DNA from: Chloroflexota bacterium
Lineage (GTDB): Bacteria > Chloroflexota > Anaerolineae > Anaerolineales > UBA4823
Length of the DNA stretch: 15,127 nt
NCBI GenBank assembly: GCA_017860725.1
Contig: JAGDMX010000024.1
Location: forward strand, 1-15,127
Reading direction: 5' to 3'
Shown here: positions 6,513-13,123 of the stretch, piece by piece
Layout of the letters: each line of letters starts with the position of its first letter
How positions within the stretch are numbered: position 1 is the stretch's first letter
Notes under the pieces: generated by a model
Databases searched by the model: none
Told to the model about the DNA's origin: nothing
Seen by the model: only the letters and a program-made list of their open reading frames with translations
Position numbers and translations under genes: made by a program

Positions 6513-6695
6513 TTAATACTTTTGTGACTTTGATACAGCCTGACGTTTTAGGCTTGAACTGTTGAGACGATGGTTTACATTCTCTTTTTGTTGGTCAATG
6601 GCTCGAGAAGCCTCCTCGATTGACTTAACCACTTCTTCAAACAAGATGAAAGTAATACCGGCAAAGAGAAGGGTTGTTTTTCTAATTAATCCCAT
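6513..6695 (-). CDS. Small amphipathic/coiled-coil protein, first gene of the phasin operon
   Basis: A 60-residue product is predicted from ATG 6695 (MGLIRKTTLLF). The frame stays open further upstream to 6776, but that stretch contains the promoter and operators and cannot be translated from the predicted transcript, so the internal ATG is chosen; GGAG lies 9 bases before it. Residues 3-20 are hydrophobic (LIRKTTLLFAGITFILF) and are followed by an acidic helix EEVVKSIEEASRAIDQQKEN (20-39) and a basic tail. The order of basic residue, hydrophobic helix and acidic helix resembles residues 28-56 of the adjacent phasin-like protein (RVLLASIGAVALAQDEIEEF), so it may be a mini-phasin or membrane-anchored granule protein. 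I know no named family for it. Confidence 0.6.
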   Translation of the reverse strand: MGLIRKTTLLFAGITFILFEEVVKSIEEASRAIDQQKENVNHRLNSSSLKRQAVSKSQKY

Positions 6696-6727
6696 CAGAA
6701 TGGTCTCCAGTAATCGCAGCGTATTTA

Positions 6728-6742
6728 TGACGCGCCGCGTCG
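6728..6742. promoter_or_regulatory. Operator A: 15-bp palindrome at the phasin operon start point
   Basis: TGACGCGCCGCGTCG is an almost perfect palindrome and fits TGACGCRNCGYGTYR. It covers the expected transcription start (about 6741) of the minus-strand promoter. Its centre is 24 bp from that of operator B. Confidence 0.7.
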
Positions 6743-6747
6743 TATTT

Positions 6748-6776
6748 AATATAACACGCTGCGTCAATACTGTCAA
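6748..6776 (-). promoter_or_regulatory. Near-consensus promoter of the phasin operon
   Basis: On the minus strand TTGACA (6776-6771), a spacer of exactly 17 bases and TATATT (6753-6748) form a strong housekeeping sigma promoter. Operator B fills its spacer and operator A its start point, so repression would block polymerase binding and clearance. It drives the 60-residue gene and the phasin-like gene. Confidence 0.85.
6752..6766. promoter_or_regulatory. Operator B: 15-bp palindrome inside the phasin promoter spacer
   Basis: On the minus strand this reads TGACGCAGCGTGTTA, sharing 13 of 15 positions with operator C in front of the first patatin gene. It lies between the -35 and -10 of the phasin promoter, a standard position for a TetR-type or similar dimeric repressor. 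Confidence 0.7.
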
Positions 6777-6812
6777 GTAAAATCTTGTCCGGTTCAGGAT
6801 AATGCCGTTGGC

Positions 6813-6841
6813 TTGACGCTCATTCTTATCTAAACTATACT
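6813..6841 (+). promoter_or_regulatory. Promoter of the SCP2-epimerase-acyltransferase operon
   Basis: TTGACG (6813-6818), 17 bases, then TATACT (6836-6841), with a second overlapping TATACT at 6841-6846. The start point would be near 6848, giving a leader of about 110 bases. It is back to back with the phasin promoter, the two -35 boxes being 36 bases apart. It carries only a half-site (TGACGC) of the shared operator. Confidence 0.75.
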
Positions 6842-6957
6842 ATACTTGGTCCCAAAGACAAGTAGTAATTTGACAAGCCAGCGAATCAGGTATCAATCGG
6901 TAACATAAGGGCTTACTCCTCTTTAACCGCAAGACATGACTTCACGGAGGTAAGGAA

Positions 6958-7389
6958 ATGGCTGTTTTCCGGGATAGCGAGCAATTTTATGAATGTGTGG
7001 GTGGGCTGATGGAGCGGGCCAAGCTGGACCCCGAAGTTGGGCAAAAGATTGCCAAGTCTGGCATCATTATTCAGTTTCGCTACACGAATCCGGATGCGAT
7101 TACAACCGTCAATGCCAAGGACAAGCCGACCCAACCTGGGGCTTACGTCGACGTGTTCAATGGTCCCACGGATCTAAAACCGGACGTTGTGATGACGATG
7201 AAGGCGGATGTAGCCCACGCGTTTTGGCATGGCAAAGTAAATTTGGTATCGGCATTATCGAAAGGTGAGATAAAGTCCACCGGGTCGATTCCAAAAATCC
7301 TGAAATTACTTCCGGCCGTCCAGCCGCTATACAAACAGTATCCTGTGTTGTTACGTGAAAAAGGATATGGGGACCTGGTGATGAAGTAA
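6958..7389 (+). CDS. SCP2-type sterol/lipid-transfer domain protein (first copy)
   Basis: A 143-residue single-domain protein with the SCP2 fold pattern. There is an N-terminal helix (6-30), strands IIIQFRYTNPDAITTVN (36-52), and the paired DLKPDVVMTMKADVAHAFWHGKVNL segment (72-96) with the SCP2-like D.V..M.AD...F..G order. A C-terminal helical part ends in YPVLLREKGYGDLVMK. Such domains bind fatty acyl-CoAs, sterols or phospholipids in a hydrophobic tunnel and are cytoplasmic. GGAGG (6946-6950) lies 7 bases before the ATG. It is the first gene of a four-gene unit that ends in a second SCP2 protein; both end in a YPVxLREyG motif, so they are paralogues. A lipid-carrier role for the acyltransferase is inferred from context. 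Confidence 0.85.
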   Translation: MAVFRDSEQFYECVGGLMERAKLDPEVGQKIAKSGIIIQFRYTNPDAITTVNAKDKPTQPGAYVDVFNGPTDLKPDVVMTMKADVAHAFWHGKVNLVSALSKGEIKSTGSIPKILKLLPAVQPLYKQYPVLLREKGYGDLVMK

Positions 7390-7400
7390 GGAGCTCATCG

Positions 7401-8513
7401 ATGGACGAGAAGACTACGATCCTGGTGACAGGGGTAGGAAATTATTGGGGGGCGCAAGTAGCAGCGCGACTGTTGAATAGCCCTGGCTTAGCTAGAAACA
7501 ATGGACAGCCAGCCCTGGAAAATGCGCATGTCATCGGGCTGGATGCCAAGCCGCCGGGTATTGAGATTAAAGGCCTGGATTTTATCCAGGCGGATGTGCG
7601 CAACCCGTTACTTTCGGAGGTTTTAAAATCCGAGCAGGTAGATTTCGTGTGCCATCTGGCTTACTCGGATCGGGAAAAATCCAGCGAAACGGCTTTTGAC
7701 ATCAATGTCATGAGCACGATGAAGCTATTGGGTGCATGTGCCGAGGCCGGTATCCGGAAAGTTGTGCTGCGTTCCAGTACAGCCGTCTATGGCGCCAGGC
7801 CCGGTAATCCGGCTTTCTTAACCGAGACACACCTGTTGCATGGGAAAGAAAGCCAAGGGGAGACCCGTAACCTGGCGGAGATCGAAACCTTTTGCAGCGG
7901 ATACCATCGCCAGGTGCCAGAGATCGGCTTGACCATCTTGCGGTTTGCCAGCATTATCGGTCCAACCGCGGATACGAACATGACGCGCTACTTGAAACAG
8001 CCGTATGTGCCGGTACTATTGGGTTTCAATCCGCTGATGCAGGTAATCCACGAGCGAGATGTGGTTGATGCGCTGGTGTATGCGCTGGTCAATGAAGTTC
8101 CGGGGGTGTTCAATGTTGCTGCGGAGGGTTCCCCTCCGCTGACCAAATTAATTGCCCTGGCGGGGAAATCCACGCTGCCCGTACTGCATTGGTTCGCCTA
8201 TTGGGGAAACTCGCTATCAAACAGGCAGCATGCTCTCCAGTCAGCCTGGCCGATCGAGCCGGACTATCTGCGTTATACCTGGGTAGCTGACCTGACCCGG
8301 ATGCGCGAAGAGATGAGATTTATCCCGCAATATACGGCTGAAGAAGCCTTACGAGAATTCGCCAGCCAGCAGCGACTGGGTAAATACATGTCTGAAGAAA
8401 CGGCCAAAGCACTGGACGAAGAAAGACTGCGAGACATCCTGGAACGTCGCCGCCGGATGAGAGAGCAGCGGGTCGTCTCCTCGGACGAGTCAAACGAAGG
8501 GATAGTGTCATGA
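7401..8513 (+). CDS. NAD-dependent epimerase/dehydratase (extended SDR) with atypical active site
   Basis: This 370-residue protein has a Rossmann N-terminus, ILVTGVGNYWGAQVAARLL (7-25), in which the usual GxxGxxG reads GVGNYWG. D48 (GLDAK) could contact NAD ribose, and DFIQADVRNP (60-69) and HLAY (85-88) follow. RSSTAVYG (124-131) is the normal Ser/Thr region of the active site, but where YxxxK is expected (about 155-162) the sequence is TRNLAEIE with no Tyr/Lys pair. It may thus lack standard epimerase chemistry or use other residues. Residues 325-370 form a charged helical tail (ERLRDILERRRRMREQR). An AAGGAG site (7388-7393) overlaps the upstream stop, and its own stop overlaps the next start (ATGA). 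Similar epimerase-acyltransferase gene pairs are known in actinobacteria (Rv0501/Rv0502-type). The substrate is unknown and may be a lipid intermediate. Confidence 0.9.
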   Translation: MDEKTTILVTGVGNYWGAQVAARLLNSPGLARNNGQPALENAHVIGLDAKPPGIEIKGLDFIQADVRNPLLSEVLKSEQVDFVCHLAYSDREKSSETAFDINVMSTMKLLGACAEAGIRKVVLRSSTAVYGARPGNPAFLTETHLLHGKESQGETRNLAEIETFCSGYHRQVPEIGLTILRFASIIGPTADTNMTRYLKQPYVPVLLGFNPLMQVIHERDVVDALVYALVNEVPGVFNVAAEGSPPLTKLIALAGKSTLPVLHWFAYWGNSLSNRQHALQSAWPIEPDYLRYTWVADLTRMREEMRFIPQYTAEEALREFASQQRLGKYMSEETAKALDEERLRDILERRRRMREQRVVSSDESNEGIVS

Positions 8514-9670
8514 GCATTGATGAGAACCCAGCAGACGAGGTCATTTCCGAGTCCGGAGGTGAACCTGAAGCGATAGCCTCCACTGAAGCAGGCGAGTCAG
8601 GCCTTGGGGATCACGAGCCATCCCGAGCAGAGTTAATTGAGGAATTAGACCGGCTGGTTGAGCGCATCCAGGCATATTCACCGGATTACGAACCACCCTC
8701 CTATTCCCCCAAGCGTTTATTGGATGTATTCGGAGAGAATGTCCATAATCTGGCTCCGAGTTTGATCGACAAAATCCGCTCAGGCTTATCCAGTGATTTA
8801 TTCGATCCAGATACCTGGAAGGGTCTCTGGTTCATGTTGAACTATACCTTAGAGTACCAGGCGGACTTCTTCAAGCGGCGTTACTCCGGTGAGTATGAGG
8901 TGGATGAATGGGGGTACGATCCCGAATTTATGGGATTATTCAAGCCATTCTTTGAGTTCATGTACACAAAGTACTGGCGTGTGCAAACCTCAGGTATAGA
9001 AAATATCGCCGCAGAAGGAAGAACCTTGCTGGTATCCAATCATTCCGGCCAATTACCCTTCGATGGAGCCATGATCGGTATGGCGGTGATGCAGGAACAC
9101 GAAACCCAGCGCCTGGTGCGTAGTTTGTACGCCCCCTGGTTCCCAACGCTGCCGTTTGTGTCTACATTCCTGACCAAGATGGGCCAGACGATCGCCAACG
9201 AGGAGAATGGGATCCGGCTATTAGAGCAGGAACAGCTGGTGGCGGTCTTCCCCGAGGGCATCAAGGGGGTCGGTAAGCTGTATAAAGATCGCTATAAATT
9301 GGCGCGCTTCGGTCGCGGCGGCTTTGTACGGATGGCACTGAAAACCCAATCCCCGATCGTCCCGGTTTCCGTGGTGGGCGCCGAAGAAATCTACATCTCT
9401 CTGTATAATGCCAAGGCGATTGCCCGGTTGATCGGATTTCCGTTCTTCCCGATTACCATCACCTGGCCCTGGTTTGGCTTGTTTGGTTTTGTCCCGCTGC
9501 CAACCAAATGGTACATCGATTTCGGAGAGCCAATCCCCACAGACGGCTATCCTCCAGATTCGTATTCCAACTTTAACCTGGTGTCGCAGATCACCGATCA
9601 GGTGCGCAACACGGTCCAGAATGCGATTGATCAGCGCCTTGCGGAGCGGAAATCGGTATTCGCGGGTTAG
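8510..9670 (+). CDS. Lysophospholipid/diacylglycerol-type acyltransferase (PlsC/MGAT-like)
   Basis: This 386-residue protein has a disordered acidic N-terminus (1-60), a helical region (61-160) and an acyltransferase domain (about 160-375). The domain starts at VQTSGIENIAAEGRTLLVSNHSGQLPFDG. The catalytic His178 and Asp185 are spaced H-x6-D rather than the usual H-x4-D, as in the NHSG-x-LP-x-D motif of the MGAT-like LPLAT group. VFPEGIKG (246-253) is the phosphate/glycerol-binding block, and SPIVPVSVVGAEE (281-293) is block IV. Such enzymes esterify lysophospholipids or diacylglycerol with acyl-CoA or acyl-ACP at the membrane; a hydrophobic stretch (308-330) could dip into the bilayer. The start overlaps the epimerase stop. 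It lies between two lipid-binding SCP2 genes, which supports a role in making storage or membrane lipid; the acceptor cannot be told from sequence. Confidence 0.92.
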   Translation: MSIDENPADEVISESGGEPEAIASTEAGESGLGDHEPSRAELIEELDRLVERIQAYSPDYEPPSYSPKRLLDVFGENVHNLAPSLIDKIRSGLSSDLFDPDTWKGLWFMLNYTLEYQADFFKRRYSGEYEVDEWGYDPEFMGLFKPFFEFMYTKYWRVQTSGIENIAAEGRTLLVSNHSGQLPFDGAMIGMAVMQEHETQRLVRSLYAPWFPTLPFVSTFLTKMGQTIANEENGIRLLEQEQLVAVFPEGIKGVGKLYKDRYKLARFGRGGFVRMALKTQSPIVPVSVVGAEEIYISLYNAKAIARLIGFPFFPITITWPWFGLFGFVPLPTKWYIDFGEPIPTDGYPPDSYSNFNLVSQITDQVRNTVQNAIDQRLAERKSVFAG

Positions 9671-9698
9671 TGATCCTTATCCTTTCGATGGATTAAGC

Positions 9699-10124
9699 AT
9701 GCCAGTTTTCTCAAGCTCAGACCAGGTTTACGCGGTCATGAAGACATTACTCACCCGCCTGGGGGAGAAAGACCCCCAGGCGGCGCAAATTATCACCCGG
9801 TCTCGCCTGGTCTTGCGGTTGCAGTTAAACCAGCCCCCTGCCGAGATTACCATCAACGGCAAGCATCATCCCATTGAGTTTGCATTTGGGAAGTCGGCCT
9901 TACGTCCCGACCTGGAGCTGGCGATCGGCTGTGATGCACTGCATTACATTTTGACCGGGCAGTTAAAATTTTCCAAAGCTCTGGGGAGCGGTCAGTTGAA
10001 GCTGCGTGGACCGGTATGGAAAGCCTTTGTCCTGGAAGATGTATTCAGACACCTGCAAGGGTTATACCCGGTGGTGTTGCGCGAGTATGGGATCGATCCC
10101 CCACGGTTGAAACCCAGCCCGTAA
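9699..10124 (+). CDS. SCP2-type lipid-transfer domain protein (second copy)
   Basis: A 141-residue SCP2-like protein. The frame is open further 5', but that part overlaps the acyltransferase gene in another frame, and the homology to the first SCP2 protein begins at MPVFSSSDQVY, so ATG 9699 is chosen. The ribosome site is weak (GGATT). The pattern LVLRLQLNQPPAEITINGK (37-55), FAFGKSALRPDLELAIGCDA (62-81), LTGQLKFSKALGSGQLKLRG (86-105) and the tail YPVVLREYGID parallels the first copy (6958-7389). The two proteins flank the epimerase and acyltransferase genes, so they may bind substrate and product, respectively, or form a heterodimer; that is inference. The stop lies 7 bases from the convergent patatin stop. 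Confidence 0.82.
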   Translation: MPVFSSSDQVYAVMKTLLTRLGEKDPQAAQIITRSRLVLRLQLNQPPAEITINGKHHPIEFAFGKSALRPDLELAIGCDALHYILTGQLKFSKALGSGQLKLRGPVWKAFVLEDVFRHLQGLYPVVLREYGIDPPRLKPSP

Positions 10125-10131
10125 ATCAGGG

Positions 10132-11424
10132 TTATCCCAGACCAACGGACAAGGTTTCTTCTTCTGCTTCGACTTCCAGCCTGTCGAGCAGGAGATCCAG
10201 CTCCGCCAGGGTTCTTGACAGGCGGCAGAGCGGCTCATCGCGATTGCGTGATCCGCAGCCGATTGATTTGGCTTCCAATACTTTTCGGATGACTTGTGGA
10301 TCGTGATTGGACTGCTCAATTTCGGCAAGCTCTTCAATGACCAGGCGACGCGTGATGGGAATATGGTGGCGGATCATTGTATCCTTGTAGTAATGATAGT
10401 CGCGTGCCAGATCATAGGTAACCGACTCAAAACCATGCCGCGCAACATTCAGCCGCGCTGAATAGTGCATGATGTTATAGAAGAACATCTCGTAGTCTTT
10501 TGGCCGAGGCTCGATCAGGATGATGTCAACTTCAGGATGAGAACGCCTGATCTGTTTGAGATGGTAATGTAAACCGGAATGCAGCGTGATGCGCAGGGCT
10601 TGATTAGAAATTGACGGAATGCCTTTGGTACTCAGGCTGGACATTTTTCCCTGGGACATTTTGACCAAATCCTGCTCATCCCCTTCAAAAGGAACCAGCG
10701 GATTGATACAGACGATCAGGGTTGCCCCATGTTCTATGGCAATGTCAATACTGGCATTGCCGCGTAAACTGCCATCAATATACTCACGGTGATTGATTTG
10801 GACGGGCTTGTAGACCAACGGCAAAGCGGATGAAGCCGCAACCGCTAGAGAAATCGGGGCATCCAGATGACCCGGGCCAAATACTGCACGTTTCCCGGAA
10901 TCCAATTCGGTCGCAACAATGTATAACTCCCGCTCGAGCTCGTTAAAGTTATCCGGGCGGTTGAGATTCAAGAGCCCTTCCCGGACATAATTCGCCAGAC
11001 CTAATCCATCGTAGAAGCCGGAGGGTAAAGCTCCAGTCAGAGACCAGGCCAGATCGAAAACGCTCAATCCATTGAAATCACGCAGATAGTTGTACCAGGT
11101 GCTGAGCAGTTTTTTGGGGAGCTTGAGCCCCCAGTTGACATAATCCTTTCGGTTGAGCGAGAAAATATGTTTTCGCTCGATCGGCTCAACATCTTCTCGG
11201 TTTCCGCTAATGATCTCCAGCATCATTTCTGGGCTGATCCCATTCGCCAGGAATGAGGTGATCAAGGCTCCTGCACTGGTGCCTACGTATATATCGAAAT
11301 CATTTACAGTACGGTCGATGAGTAGGTCGTCGATCGCGCGCAGCGCGCCGATTTCGTATACTGCACCTGTTATCCCACCGCCCGCCAGAACAAGTGCCGT
11401 CCGACTTCCCTTTTTCAATCTCAT
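10132..11424 (-). CDS. Patatin-like phospholipase (long form)
   Basis: A 430-residue patatin-family lipid acyl hydrolase. The oxyanion loop LAGGGITG (13-20), the nucleophile elbow GTSAG with Ser50, and the catalytic Asp217 in YIDGSL make the Ser-Asp dyad complete. VAASSALPLVYKP (194-206) is typical of the fold. The C-terminal 130 residues (about 300-430) are an unassigned helical extension rich in Arg and Glu, ending in a coiled-coil-like LAELDLLLDRLEVEAEEE. No signal peptide is seen, so it is likely cytoplasmic or at granule or membrane surfaces. The frame is open to 11505, but the promoter and operator C lie there; the internal ATG at 11424 with GAGG just upstream gives the standard family start MRLKKGSRTALVLAGGG. 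The shared operator links it to the phasin genes, so it may hydrolyse stored lipid or polyester. Confidence 0.96.
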   Translation of the reverse strand: MRLKKGSRTALVLAGGGITGAVYEIGALRAIDDLLIDRTVNDFDIYVGTSAGALITSFLANGISPEMMLEIISGNREDVEPIERKHIFSLNRKDYVNWGLKLPKKLLSTWYNYLRDFNGLSVFDLAWSLTGALPSGFYDGLGLANYVREGLLNLNRPDNFNELERELYIVATELDSGKRAVFGPGHLDAPISLAVAASSALPLVYKPVQINHREYIDGSLRGNASIDIAIEHGATLIVCINPLVPFEGDEQDLVKMSQGKMSSLSTKGIPSISNQALRITLHSGLHYHLKQIRRSHPEVDIILIEPRPKDYEMFFYNIMHYSARLNVARHGFESVTYDLARDYHYYKDTMIRHHIPITRRLVIEELAEIEQSNHDPQVIRKVLEAKSIGCGSRNRDEPLCRLSRTLAELDLLLDRLEVEAEEETLSVGLG

Positions 11425-11470
11425 ACCACCTCGAGTTAAGCTTAAACTGGATAAGGGATAAAGCAAACAA

Positions 11471-11499
11471 AATATAGCATCACTGACGCATCGTGTCAA
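11471..11499 (-). promoter_or_regulatory. Near-consensus promoter of the first patatin gene
   Basis: On the minus strand TTGACA (11499-11494), 17 bases, TATATT (11476-11471): the same hexamers and spacing as the phasin promoter. The start point would be near 11464, about 40 bases before the ATG at 11424. Confidence 0.85.
11484..11498. promoter_or_regulatory. Operator C: 15-bp palindrome over the patatin promoter
   Basis: TGACGCATCGTGTCA overlaps the -35 hexamer and most of the spacer of the minus-strand promoter. It fits the same consensus as operators A and B near 6728-6766. A bound dimer here would exclude RNA polymerase. Confidence 0.7.
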
Positions 11500-11513
11500 T
11501 GTCAAGATGCATG

Positions 11514-11550
11514 TCGGGATAAACCCACAATCTTTTTATCCCAAATTCAC
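11514..11550. repeat. Third member of the TCGGGATAA inverted-repeat family
   Basis: TCGGGATAA (11514-11522) faces TTATCCCAA (11536-11544) with a 13-base loop. The stretch 11519-11550 aligns with 6036-6067 at about 27 of 33 positions. It lies between two divergent patatin genes. A further GGATAAGGGATAAAG at 11449-11463 is a partial likeness of the left part. Confidence 0.55.
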
Positions 11551-11614
11551 GCTCACAATCACAGTTCCAGGCGCGCAGACGGGTTCCTCGCATGTTTTTG
11601 CTGGCACAATTGAG

Positions 11615-11620
11615 TATAAT
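11615..11620 (+). promoter_or_regulatory. -10 box for the second patatin operon
   Basis: TATAAT at 11615-11620 is a perfect -10. The -35 at 17 bases (ATGTTT) is poor, so an activator or weak basal expression is possible. It carries no copy of the shared operator. The start point would be near 11627. Confidence 0.5.
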
Positions 11621-11630
11621 GCTGGTGAGC

Positions 11631-11649
11631 CACCTCCGGAGTGGAGGTG
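11631..11649 (+). other. Leader hairpin containing a GGAGG
   Basis: CACCTCC (11631-11637) pairs perfectly with GGAGGTG (11643-11649) across a 5-base loop, a few bases after the predicted start point. It buries a GGAGG and the GTG codons at 11641 and 11647 that could serve as alternative starts for the patatin frame. Confidence 0.4.
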
Positions 11650-11679
11650 AGTATTCGGGCAGGGTATCAGGTATTTACA

Positions 11680-12486
11680 ATGGATCAGACAAATCGAATG
11701 AGAGTTGGTCTGGCGCTGGGAGGCGGAGCGGTCAGGGGGCTTGCGCACGTTGGTGTGCTCTCGGTGCTGATGGGCGCAGGTATTCCGATCGATTACGTGG
11801 CTGGAACCAGCGCCGGTTCAATCATCGGCGCTCTTTACTGTGCCGGCTTGGGTCTGGATCGGCTGGAATCTTTGTCCAGCGAGACAAATTGGTGGAAGAT
11901 TTCACGCCTGGCATTATCCCCCAGGGGCCTGTTGAATTTCAATAAGCTTTCTAATTGGCTGATCCGTCAAATTGGCGATTTAGATATCGACGAGCTGGTC
12001 ACGCCGTATGCTGTGGTCACAACGGATATAGTCACTGGAGAAGAAGTGGTTTTCAGATCAGGCAGCCTGGCGCCTGCCGTGCAGGCCAGCTGTTCGATAC
12101 CCGGGTTAGTGGTTCCGTTAGAAATGGATGATAGACTGTTGGTGGATGGCAGCCTGGTCAATACCGTACCGGTCTCGGTGGTACGCCAGATGGGCGCCGA
12201 TTACGTGATTGGGGTTGATATCCTGACGCACAAGATTCGCTGGCGCTTAGGTCCATTGGGTTACGGCATCGCTGCCATCGAAATCCTGGCTGAGCGCGCG
12301 GGGTGTGGCATGGGCCAGGCCGACTGCCTGATCACACCTGACCTGGCGGGAAAAACCTACATCAGGTTTTCTAAGCGGGGGGAGCTATTTCAATTGGGAG
12401 CAGGGGCGGCGATGCAGCGCCTGGAAAAAATCCGATCCGACCTATCAATGCTAGAGCTGCATGAAAATATTATCCCTGAGCGATAA
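11680..12486 (+). CDS. Patatin-like phospholipase (short RssA/YchK-like form)
   Basis: A 268-residue compact patatin-domain hydrolase with all motifs: LALGGGAVRGLAHVGVL (11-27), GTSAG with Ser44, and DGSLVNTVPV with Asp156. This length and the GGGAxRGxAHxGVL block are typical of the RssA/YchK group of bacterial patatins, which are cytoplasmic or membrane-associated serine esterases. The ATG at 11680 has AGG nearby (11669-11671) and is followed by a second Met (7). GTG codons at 11641 and 11647 in the same frame are possible but lie in a leader hairpin. It differs from the neighbouring divergent patatin, lacking the long C-terminal part and the shared operator. It overlaps the phosphoesterase gene by 26 bases, so the two are co-expressed. 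The substrate is unknown. Confidence 0.95.
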   Translation: MDQTNRMRVGLALGGGAVRGLAHVGVLSVLMGAGIPIDYVAGTSAGSIIGALYCAGLGLDRLESLSSETNWWKISRLALSPRGLLNFNKLSNWLIRQIGDLDIDELVTPYAVVTTDIVTGEEVVFRSGSLAPAVQASCSIPGLVVPLEMDDRLLVDGSLVNTVPVSVVRQMGADYVIGVDILTHKIRWRLGPLGYGIAAIEILAERAGCGMGQADCLITPDLAGKTYIRFSKRGELFQLGAGAAMQRLEKIRSDLSMLELHENIIPER

Positions 12487-13123
12487 AATCGTATCGTTTA
12501 TTTACAGCCCAATTGTCAAACGGCGCTTCCCAGATGTAGATCTGGTAATTGGCTGTGGTGATCTGTCCTACTATTATTTAGAGTATGTGATGAATGCTTT
12601 GGATGTCCCGCTGTATTTCGTGCGTGGCAACCACGACGTCCTGGCCGAATATGACCACGGCATAATGCGCACAGCTCCGCAAGGCGGAACCGACCTGCAC
12701 AGGCGGAATACTCAGTATAAAGGGCTGTTGCTTGCCGGGGTGGAAGGAAGTCTGCGCTACCGTCCAGGAAGGTTTCAGTACTCGCAGTCCGATATGTGGG
12801 GGCATGTTTTCAATCTGATTCCCGGCCTGCTGGTGAACCGTGCGACCCAGGGACGATACCTGGATGTGTTTGTTACCCATGCCCCAGCAGAAGGCATCCA
12901 TGACCGGCCAGACCTGCCCCATCAGGGCATTAAGGCATTTCGATGGTTTTTGAATGTCTTTAAGCCCAGCTATTACATCCATGGTCATATTCATATCTAC
13001 AGCCCAGATACTACGACCGAAACCAGGGCTGGGGATACTATCGTGATTAACACCTATGGTTTCAAGGAGACCGTCCTCGGTCCCGCAGGAGTGAAATCAA
13101 ATGACGATCGATCAACTCGCTAA
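12461..13123 (+). CDS. Calcineurin-like metallophosphoesterase
   Basis: A 220-residue protein of the calcineurin-like phosphoesterase superfamily. It shows GCGDL (31-35, metal-bridging Asp34), GNHD (56-59), THAP (His140 at 139-142) and HGHIH (174-178), which bind a two-metal centre. The first motif, normally DxH, reads SDKIV (7-11): the Asp8 is kept but the His is not, so one metal ligand is missing or supplied elsewhere. The start MKILSLSD is typical, and it overlaps the patatin gene by 26 bases, with only a weak ribosome site, suggesting coupled translation. The C-terminal tail (205-220) is basic and polar and overlaps the next gene by 23 bases. The substrate (nucleotide, phospholipid or protein phosphate) cannot be told; its pairing with a patatin hints at lipid or stress signalling. 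Confidence 0.92.
   Translation: MKILSLSDKIVSFIYSPIVKRRFPDVDLVIGCGDLSYYYLEYVMNALDVPLYFVRGNHDVLAEYDHGIMRTAPQGGTDLHRRNTQYKGLLLAGVEGSLRYRPGRFQYSQSDMWGHVFNLIPGLLVNRATQGRYLDVFVTHAPAEGIHDRPDLPHQGIKAFRWFLNVFKPSYYIHGHIHIYSPDTTTETRAGDTIVINTYGFKETVLGPAGVKSNDDRSTR

Noticed and set aside
6012..6565. Plus-strand open frames of 124-171 codons opposite the phasin genes
   Set aside because: They are antisense to well-supported genes, are Ser/Leu/Phe-rich as expected for the complement of Lys/Glu-rich helices, and show no ribosome site or domain.
6696..6776. N-terminal extension of the 60-residue gene (frame open from 6776)
   Set aside because: This stretch holds the -35, -10 and both operators, so it is upstream of or at the transcription start; the residues it would encode come from the palindromes.
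9474..9698. Longer version of the second SCP2 protein starting inside the acyltransferase gene
   Set aside because: The extra residues are a frame-shifted reading of a well-supported acyltransferase C-terminus.
11425..11505. N-terminal extension of the long patatin (frame open from 11505)
   Set aside because: It covers the promoter and operator C, and the patatin family start fits the internal ATG at 11424.
11425..11679. Possible small RNA or phage attachment site between the two patatin genes
   Set aside because: The hairpins there are explained by the repeat family and the leader stem; no T-tract, tRNA or integrase is nearby.
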